Origin: UBA1723 sp018066165
Lineage (GTDB): Bacteria > Bacteroidota > Bacteroidia > Bacteroidales > Paludibacteraceae
NCBI GenBank assembly: GCA_018066165.1
Contig: JAGHRX010000119.1
Coordinates: 1 to 25,457, forward strand
DNA: 25,457 nucleotides
Reading direction: 5' to 3'
A program made the position numbers and the translations under genes. Of this stretch, positions 8,119 through 16,200 are shown piece after piece. How positions within the stretch are numbered: position 1 is the first letter of the stretch; every line of letters starts with the position of its first letter. The notes under the pieces are model-generated. The model searched no databases and was not told where the DNA came from. It saw only the letters and a program-made list of their open reading frames with translations.

Positions 8119-8190
8119 TAGTCCATAGGAGAGTCGAACTCCTCTTTCAAGAATGAAAATCTTACGTCCTAACCGATAGACGAATGGACC
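8119..8190 (-). tRNA. tRNA-Glu (anticodon UUC), copy proximal to rpsT
   Basis: A 72-base cloverleaf. The acceptor stem is GGTCCAT with ATGGACT, the anticodon loop is TTTTCAT on stem TAAGA/TCTTG, and the T arm is AGGAG TTCGACT CTCCT. The discriminator is A and CCA is not encoded. It differs from the neighbouring copy at four positions, each of which keeps pairing or lies in the D loop. Confidence 0.95.
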
Positions 8191-8193
8191 CCG

Positions 8194-8214
8194 CAATTAG
8201 ATATTCTCTAATTG
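8194..8214 (-). other. Hairpin in the spacer between the two tRNA-Glu genes
   Basis: CAATTAGA and TCTAATTG form a perfect 8-bp stem with a 5-base loop, filling the spacer between the tRNAs. It may be a processing site in the joint precursor; it lacks a T run, so it is probably not a terminator. Confidence 0.5.
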
Positions 8215-8286
8215 TAGCCCATAGGAGAGTCGAACTCCTCTTTCAAGAATGAAAATCTTGCGTCCTAGCCGATAGACGAATGGGCC
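8215..8286 (-). tRNA. tRNA-Glu (anticodon UUC), promoter-proximal copy
   Basis: A 72-base cloverleaf. The acceptor stem is GGCCCAT with ATGGGCT, the anticodon loop is TTTTCAT on stem CAAGA/TCTTG, and the T arm is the same as in the other copy. CCA is not encoded. The change from T-A to C-G at acceptor position 3-70 is compensatory relative to the other copy, so both are probably functional and arose by tandem duplication. Confidence 0.95.
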
Positions 8287-8338
8287 TCCTTTATGTCACA
8301 AAATCAATAAACTACGTGTCTATTCCATTTTGCGACTG

Positions 8339-8368
8339 CAAAGATAGATATTATTTTCTAAAATCCAA
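8339..8368 (-). promoter_or_regulatory. Promoter of the tRNA-Glu/tRNA-Glu/rpsT unit
   Basis: On the minus strand, TTGG (8368-8365) and TATCTTTG (8346-8339) are separated by 18 bases, matching the Bacteroidetes -33/-7 arrangement. Transcription would start about 45 bases before the first tRNA. Confidence 0.65.
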
Positions 8369-8421
8369 TACTTTTGCTTAAAATATTGATATTTATATAT
8401 GAGTTGCCTAAACACGTAATG

Positions 8422-9024
8422 TTATTTGCTCTGCTCTCTTGATTTTTCACCAAGGTAACCGCCATGATGACGTTTGGCGTATTCCTCGTTTGTGAATTTG
8501 ATCTTCTTCATTGTGCCGACGACGATGATATCTCCTATCACTGTCATCATTGTCGTAGAAGTGGTTGGTGTCAAGCCGAGTATACACACTTCCTTTGGAT
8601 TGCCTGTGTATAGGCAGATATCAGCCTCTTTTGCCAACTGGCTCTCTTTGTTTCCTGTGATGACAATAAACTTCACATCTGGACGTAGACCTCTTGCCAA
8701 AGCTGTAAGCTCACATATCTCACGTGTCTTACCTGAGTTGGAAATCAAAAGCATGACATCGTTTGGCTGCAACACGCCCAAATCTCCATGCTGAGCCTCA
8801 CTTGGATGTAGGAACACTGCTGGTGTGCCGGTTGAGCTGAAAGTTGTGGCGATATTCATGGCAATCTGTCCTGCCTTACCCATGCCACTTGTCACAAGTT
8901 TGCCTTTCTTTGTGTGGACTTGCTCAATAATCAAGTCGACAGCATTCTCATAGTCGTCTGTAACAGGAAGCGAAAGGATTGCGTTTGCCTCGTGCTCCAA
9001 TATCTTCTTTATATCTTCTTTCAT
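8422..9024 (-). CDS. SIS-domain sugar-phosphate isomerase (KdsD/GutQ type, no CBS domains)
   Basis: A 200-residue cytosolic protein made of a single SIS domain. Conserved stretches include SGMGKAGQIA, HPSEAQHGDLG, SNSGKTREI and the C-terminal HHGGYLG, which supply the Lys and His residues used by arabinose-5-phosphate isomerases (ribulose-5-phosphate to arabinose-5-phosphate, first step toward Kdo). The paired CBS domains that follow the SIS domain in E. coli KdsD are absent, which is seen in other short members. The ATG at 9024 is chosen because the upstream in-frame TTG (9051) lies inside the putative -7 box. It is apparently transcribed alone. The substrate is inferred from the family; another keto-aldo sugar phosphate is possible. 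Confidence 0.85.
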   Translation of the reverse strand: MKEDIKKILEHEANAILSLPVTDDYENAVDLIIEQVHTKKGKLVTSGMGKAGQIAMNIATTFSSTGTPAVFLHPSEAQHGDLGVLQPNDVMLLISNSGKTREICELTALARGLRPDVKFIVITGNKESQLAKEADICLYTGNPKEVCILGLTPTTSTTMMTVIGDIIVVGTMKKIKFTNEEYAKRHHGGYLGEKSREQSK

Positions 9025-9048
9025 TGCCACTACTAATTTTTGAGTCCA

Positions 9049-9078
9049 CAAAGGTAATTTCTAAATGTCAAATTTCAA
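9049..9078 (-). promoter_or_regulatory. Promoter of the SIS isomerase gene
   Basis: On the minus strand, TTG (9078-9076) and TACCTTTG (9056-9049), an exact TAnnTTTG, are spaced by 19 bases. The predicted leader is about 20 bases to the ATG at 9024. Confidence 0.55.
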
Positions 9079-9133
9079 TGCGAAATGCGAAAAAAAGGAG
9101 CCGAGGACATACGAGTCTATATATTATTATAAT

Positions 9134-10096
9134 TTAGCCTCTGATTTTTTCGTAAGCCTCATTAATCTTCGCCATCAATTCATTGCACTCCTTTATCCTG
9201 CTCATATTCTTCAATAAATCGGGATGATGCTGCAACGCGAGATTATGATAGGCTTGTTTGATCTCTTTGTCGGACGCGTTTTCTTCCAAGCCAAGAATAG
9301 AATAGTATTTCTTCAGCTTCGACGTCGACTCTCTGCTCTGAGTTTCTTCTCTCTTCTTTTTCCCATCAGCATCATTTGCAAAACTTCTACGAAACGCCGA
9401 ATATTTTTCTTTATAGATTTCTTTATTTCGTTTCCATTTCCGCTGAACTATAACGATTTCGCTACTCTCAATAAAGTAGTCAACAATTTCCATCAACAAT
9501 TCCCATTCATCATCTTGGATCCCATCCTCCAATACAGCAATTTGAAACAATATGTCAATTATTGCTTCTTGTTCCTCAATCGGTTTTTCTTTTATCAGTC
9601 TTAAGGATTCCTCATAGTCTTCATCCGAATAATCTCTCACAAAGCCGAATTCACTCAAGTCATTTATGTCTGAACGTAATTTTTCCTTCAATAATTCTAA
9701 TTGCTTTAATATGGGATGTCCATTCAGCCTGCACATTCTCTGCACTAATGGCATGTACAGTTTCTTATATTTTATAAATTCATACCTGCGTTTCGCTTGG
9801 GCTTCGTCCAATCCTAATTTTTTTAAGAAATCTCTTCTTCTTAAAAATTTCTTAATAGGCGGATATACTAATCCTTTGCCACACATCACAGATATAATAA
9901 AAGTTATAATCACATATACTCCTACTTCTGTTGTCAATAGTCTAGTATCCTTAACTATCTTGACAAAAAAAATCTCAAAGATGAAAATGAATACAACGAA
10001 AACAAGAATACCCAACCCGACATCCTGGGGATCAGAAAGTTCAGTGGCCTCATATTCTTCACAATATTCTTTATCAGACATCTGTATTTTATTCAT
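9134..10096 (-). CDS. Membrane-anchored TerB-like/J-domain protein (DjlA-like), copy 1
   Basis: A 320-residue protein from the ATG at 10096; an in-frame TTG at 10120 is less likely. It has two membrane segments near the N-terminus (about 26-48 and 56-75), a basic stretch (KKFLRRRDFLKK), then a helical region with FQIAVLEDGIQDDEWELLM that resembles the TerB-like domain of DjlA. A C-terminal J domain carries the HPD motif (LALQHHPDLL) and ends EAYEKIRG. It lacks Gly/Phe-rich and zinc-finger regions, so it is a specialised DnaK co-chaperone recruiting Hsp70 to the membrane. The terminator at 10162-10196 separates it from the gene upstream, so it must have its own promoter; only an imperfect -7 box (TAGCATTTG, one extra base) is visible. 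A paralog lies at 24705-25457. Confidence 0.82.
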   Translation of the reverse strand: MNKIQMSDKEYCEEYEATELSDPQDVGLGILVFVVFIFIFEIFFVKIVKDTRLLTTEVGVYVIITFIISVMCGKGLVYPPIKKFLRRRDFLKKLGLDEAQAKRRYEFIKYKKLYMPLVQRMCRLNGHPILKQLELLKEKLRSDINDLSEFGFVRDYSDEDYEESLRLIKEKPIEEQEAIIDILFQIAVLEDGIQDDEWELLMEIVDYFIESSEIVIVQRKWKRNKEIYKEKYSAFRRSFANDADGKKKREETQSRESTSKLKKYYSILGLEENASDKEIKQAYHNLALQHHPDLLKNMSRIKECNELMAKINEAYEKIRG

Positions 10097-10161
10097 ATTG
10101 GGATCTAAAGTTTCTTTCAAATGCTAATATACAAACAAAACAGGAAATCTAATTGGCAAAT

Positions 10162-10196
10162 AAAAAAAAGGCGACGTGATTGCTCGCGTCGCCTTT
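10162..10196 (-). terminator. Terminator of the giant GH8 gene
   Basis: A perfect 10-bp stem (AAAGGCGACG with CGTCGCCTTT) with a 10-base loop is followed on the minus strand by eight T residues, four bases past the stop codon of the GH8 gene. Confidence 0.92.
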
Positions 10197-10200
10197 GGGA

Positions 10201-13200
10201 TTATTCATTGATCAAAGTGAAGTGTCCGACATATTTCTTTCGGATCTCATCAATCCAAATCTCATACCAATAATCGGTAGACGGCATTCTCTTTCCAAGA
10301 TACATTCCATCCCACGATTCGTCTCCCTTGATCTCAGCAAGTTTCTTTCCATAACGGTCGAAGATTGTGACCTTGGCATCTGGATATGCCTCTGCCACTG
10401 TCTCTGACATAAACGCGTCGTTTACACCGTCGTTGTTTGGAGTAATCACTGAAGGGAACTCAATGCCAGGGGCCTCAGTTATGAACTCGAAGTCACTCTT
10501 ACATCCGTACTCATCCATGATGTACGCAGTGTGTGATCCATATTTCAAATTATTGAATCTATCTGAAGTCTGGAATTCACTATTGTCAACCTTATACTTA
10601 ACATCAGTCGACTCGTTGTTTGCTGATGGAATGATAGTCACGTCACGATAACCCTTCTGGTCGACTGCCTCGATAGATGGATATCCAACCACCTTGATTG
10701 TAGACTTCGCTGTAACTGCCTCACAAACTCCATTTGAAAGAGACACAGTGTAAACCGTCTCTCCTATCAAATCAGCAGGAGCCTTGAAGATTGGTGATGT
10801 AGACAACTCGTCGCCAGCATCATTCTTCCATGAGTACTTACGAGGTTTTCCAGCAGTGATTTTTGTCGACAAATTAATCTTATTTGCTGACATACACACT
10901 ATCGTATCTGTTGGTGAAACCGTGAACTCAATTGGTTCTTCCACATCAACAAGAATTGAATCCTTAACCTCACATCCTCCTGTTTGCGAAACTGAGAATC
11001 GATATGTTGTTGTCTCAGTTGGCGATACAGCAGCCTCCAAACCTGTTGCTGTTAGAGTAGAATTACTCTCCCACTCTATCTTGGCAGTCGAAGGTGTAAG
11101 TGATTTCAAACCAATTGCCACTGTCGATCCTTCACATACAGTTGTGTCGTCAGCAATCTTTGTAAACTTAGGAGCCTCTGACACTGTCAATTCTCCGTAT
11201 GTCTCATCCACCACACAGTTTCTGTTTGTGATAGTGTAAGTGTACTTGCCGGCATCAGATGCTTTAGCCGACGCAATTGAAATAGAATTTGAAGTGCTGA
11301 TAGGAGAACCATCCAACTGCCATTCTACACTTGGAGTCTCGCTACAAGTGAATTTCAACTCCATCGCATATTTAGCACCCTCACATAGAATTGTATCCTT
11401 AGCTATTGTATTATTCTTAATTCCAGCATCGTAGACAACAATCTTCTGGCTTGTCTCACACTCATTAACAAATGTCACCTCATACTCACCAGCCTCAGTC
11501 AAACTGATTGTCTGTGCTGTCTCACCGTTGCTCCAATTGAACTTGTTGTCATCCGACTCCAAATCAGCGAGCAATGTGTAGTTCTCACCACATGCATAGA
11601 ATGAGATTGGATCTCCGTGTGCAGAGATTGTCTCTGTATTGCCACTCTTCTCTGTAAAAATAATTGATCCTTTTACCTCACCCTGACCAATCTTGACTGT
11701 ATAGTCAGCTTTCTTAGTACAATATCCGTCCGAAACCGTAACCTCAAACTTAGTTGGCTTAGTCAACGCGTCGCTTACGAAGTTGCCAGTCTCAGGCTTA
11801 GTTGAGTTGTTAGTTTGGTTCCAAGTGTAAGTAAGATCAGCATCGTAAGTATCACCCTTGATTACTGCATCCAACTCTACTGATGCGTCAGGACAAGCAG
11901 AAGCAGCTCCGACGATTGACAATGAGTCGATTCTATGAATCTCAACATAAATCTCCTCTGGAGTTGAGCTCTGACACTTGATTGTAGTATCGTTTGGCAT
12001 CTTGAAGTAACCCATTACTTGGTAATGACCAGTCTTGTCAATTGCTGTTGGATTGCTCAACGGTGCACCGCTCTCATCAGTGAATGATGAATATACATTA
12101 GAGACGTCGTTGCTTACCACCCACATTGTGTCAAGGTTAACGGCTCTTGAACATACAGTGTCGAAATGTGTCTTTAGCTGAGGTCGTGCATAAACGATAA
12201 CCTTGACTGGCACTGTCGACGACTCTGCTCCACCTTCGTCTACCTGACATACATAGTATGTTGTAGTATCTGTAGGCTGAGAAGAAATCTTAGCTGTTGA
12301 GATTGTAGGAGTAGCGATCTCTGCTCCACCCTTCGACTTATCTGCATCATACCACTTCAATGTATATGTTGCCTCTGTCTTCTCAACATAATTCTCAATA
12401 CTCTCAGCGACTGCGACATCCTCACAGAAGCGAGCAACCTTTGTCTTTGGCACCGGAGTCAAACTGATGATTACGTCGACATCACTCAATACGCTCTCAC
12501 ATCCGTCCTCGTCCTTTTGGCTTACATAATACTTAAGCTTAACATCTGTTGTCATGCTCTTGTCGGCTGTTGGCACTGGAGCTGAAGCCAACTCATTCAT
12601 ATCCTCGTCATACCAAACAAGAGTCATATCCTTACCTGGAGTGACTGCCGACTCATCCTGAGCAAGCAAATTCTTGAATGTTCCGTCAGTCAAAGTATCA
12701 CCCAATGTGTATGTGATCACGTTGTTGACTGCAGGAGCGTCAATATGCTTAACAGTGACGTCAAGTGTTGTAGTGTCTCCCTTACATACATGGTCTTTTG
12801 CAATTGTGTAAGTTGGCACTACTTTGTATGTGTTAGTAGTTGTTGAAGAGACCTTCGATGTCGACGGAATCAATGCGTCTTCATCAAGTTTCACTCCACC
12901 AAGATACCACTCAAACTTAGATGCGTTGTCTGCCTTGACATACTCACTCAACGATGACTCGTCAGTTGTAGCGACAAGTTTTTCCGCAGTGGCATCCTCA
13001 CAATATGATACTGGAGCTGTGATTGCAGCACCAACGCCCATTGTAGTGATTGTGATCTCTGCGACGTCGCTCTCTGCAGTTCCATTTGTTGACTTAACAT
13101 AATACTTAGTCTCACCAGGAGTCTCGCTCTTGAATGGAGTTGGCTCGTCAACTGGGGCACCACTCGCGTCGCACCAGATCAAAGTCTGTCCCTTCTCAGG

Positions 13201-16200
13201 AGTTTCAACCAATGCTGTCACATCGACAGTCTCGCCGATACACAATGTTGTATCGCTCACCTTTGGTTTATTTGAGCTTGTGATATAGATCACAACCTTC
13301 TCTCTTTCACTCTCACAACCTCCCTTAGAGATTGCGCTAACATAATAAGTGATTGTGTCCTCTGTTGCGACAGACACTGTGATTGGTGTACGCAAAGAGT
13401 CTGTTGATGTCTCCGACTCATACCATACCACACGTGCATCATCAGAAGTAGCAAGTTTAGTGATATCCTCCTTACCTGCACCGACGGCAAACTCCTTAGG
13501 AGAAGTCACTGTTGGCACAGCAGGAATAGCCTCCTTAGAGACCTCCATCACCTCTATTTTACCTGTACACTTAGTTGTCTTATCTGTAACAGTGTAGTAA
13601 TACTCATTGTTTACATTCTCACCGTCGATATTCAAATCCTCGACCTCAAATGCTCCGACGTTGTCGATATACCAAGTCAAATCGAAACCTTCAATTCCGG
13701 CCTTCGACAAATCAAGCGACTCACCGTCACACAATGCGACGCCGTTCTCCAAAGCCTCAGCTGGAAGCGGATTAACTGTTAGTTTAACAGGATCAGACGA
13801 CAACTTACAGCCAGGAATCTCCTCGTTGTAAACAGTCACTGAATATGAGCCTGCCTCCTTAACGAAGAACGAATCAGCCTTGATTGGCTTTTCATTCAAC
13901 GATGTCTTACCACTAAAGAACTCATAAGTGTAATTCTTAGACTTTGGAGTTGCCACAGTCTTGATATAAGTGCTGTCGCCATCACAAATCTCTTCAAGAG
14001 CCAAACTTGCGACAACCTCTGTCAAATCACACTCAACCTCACCACACTCAACTGTGTTAAGCACCTTCAACGAATCAAGTCCGTAGACTGTAGCCCAACC
14101 GTAGTTGTTGACAAACTTATCGCAAGCATCAACAGTGGCATCGAATGTATAGACAACTGAATCATTAGGAGCCATAGCATCTTTAGCTGTTGTTGCGAAT
14201 GTAGGCCATGTGATTGTATGCTTTGACGCATCATATGTTCCCTTATCTGAAATATTTGTGATATCAGAAAGTTCAGCTGGAAGATCATCTCCGATTGTGA
14301 TATCAAACGCGTAATCAAGATTTGTCTTGAACTGAGACATCTGGCAGCTTGCATTACCATTACTGTTGACATAAGCTCCGAAATATCCAGGTCCCTTAGC
14401 AGTCACGTTCCAATCCTTGGCAACGTTTGTCCACTCGTCATCCTCGTCGTTGATATACATATAAAGTTTCTCTCCCTTAAGGACAAACTTAAACTTAACC
14501 TCAGTAGGAGATCCCATGAATGTGATTGGAGAATCCTGCCAACTTGTTCCCTGAGCGTCAATCTGCTTACCATTGTCATACAAGTAGAATCCGAAGAAAT
14601 TCTTACCATCCTTGTTGACCATGATCTTCATAGCCACTCCCTTGAAGTCTGCCTTACCTGGAGTACCGCCTTCGTATCTGAACACGATATAAGTTTCCTG
14701 GTTGTTAGAACCGTCCTCGATTGTGAAGAACACCTCTCCATCAGCACCATAGCAATGGTCGTGAGCGAAGAAGAATGGAGTACCGTCGCCCTTAGTCTGA
14801 AGCTTGTATCCCTTTGTTCCAATCTCAGGCAAAATACCATTACCAAGTTTGATTAGTCCACTTGTCGACTTACAATCAACATCAGTAGTGCTTCCAAGAG
14901 TATTCTTGAATGTAAGTGTATATGTAATGTCGTCGCCGATCATCACCTTCTTCTTTGATGCCTTCTTGAACAAAGCATCCTGAGGCTCTGCCTGTGGTGG
15001 CAACTCTGTACATGTTGTCATCAAGTCTACTCTTGATGAATCTGGAGAGTCAGTCTTTGAACTGATCCAGGCCACATTCATATAATATGTATCATCGACG
15101 TCAGGGCAACCCAAATCTCTTGCCTTACACATGTAGACAAGCTTATCTTGCTCACCGACCAACATAGTTGGGATTGTCCACTTAACAATACCTGTGTAAC
15201 CTGCGCTCTTAGGATTAGCTGCAGGAGTATAAGTAGCCTTGATCTTCTCTCCCTTGTCGTCCTTCAACGCTGTACTATCCTTCCAACATACCCACTCCAA
15301 CTCGTATGGAATAGTATCGATTACAGTGACATCGTATGCCTCACGACCTGGAAGCGGTCCACGTCCGATGATACGTCTCCATGTATAACCGTCGAACTCC
15401 TCAACCAACACACGATCGTAATTATCGTTATCCAACGGATCACAAGCGTAACGTGAGTGAACAGTCACATCGTAACCCAAGTTGTTGTAATCGGCGAAGT
15501 TTGGAGAGACAAGTGTATAGATCTGTTCCTGACCAGCAAGGTTGTTGATCTCCAACTTTGGATCGTAAGACCAGTCGTCCTTAACTCGCTCTGTCACCTG
15601 CTGAGCAGGGTTTGTCTTCAATACAGTACGGAAGAAACATGGTCCCCAACCTCCCTTATGAAGCAAATACTTAGAATCCAACTTGTCATATACATGAGTA
15701 GTTGTAGCCATCAATGTCTTAGGAAACTGGATCATGATTCTCTGGTTCCACTTTCCGTGCTCATCACTACCTGTAGGCAGCTTCTGATATGTAAACTTAG
15801 TTGTGGCACCGTTAGGCATCCAACCATACTTAGTCATATCATTACCGTTATCCAACTGGAATGTCCAACCTGTAGGGTTATCTGCCTCATCGTACAAACC
15901 GATTGCAGCTCCATCATTCATGAAATATGACATACGGTAGTTACCCAAATCGATGTAAGCCTCGTGAGCATCATTCCAGAAACGGTAGAACTGACGGAAT
16001 CCATACGACTCCATGATTGTGTTTCCGTATGATAGGTTGACGTGGTCACGTCCACCGTTCATCCATGAGCCTTCACCACCCTCTGAACTATTTGAGAACT
16101 CCACTGTGAATGTCACAGCATCGTTAGGATTAAGTTTTGTACGGTTAGCCTTCTTCTTAATCATCAATGTTCTGTTGGCCAAGATATCCACACAGTTACG

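Noticed and set aside
8119..8286. tRNA-Glu genes as an integration site for a mobile element
   Set aside because: No integrase, no displaced tRNA 3' fragment and no att-like direct repeat were found in the window; the second tRNA is a complete, pairing-consistent gene.
15148..15930. Long plus-strand open frames antisense to the GH8 gene
   Set aside because: They follow from the codon usage of the 8-kb GH8 gene on the other strand and have low-complexity, unprotein-like translations.
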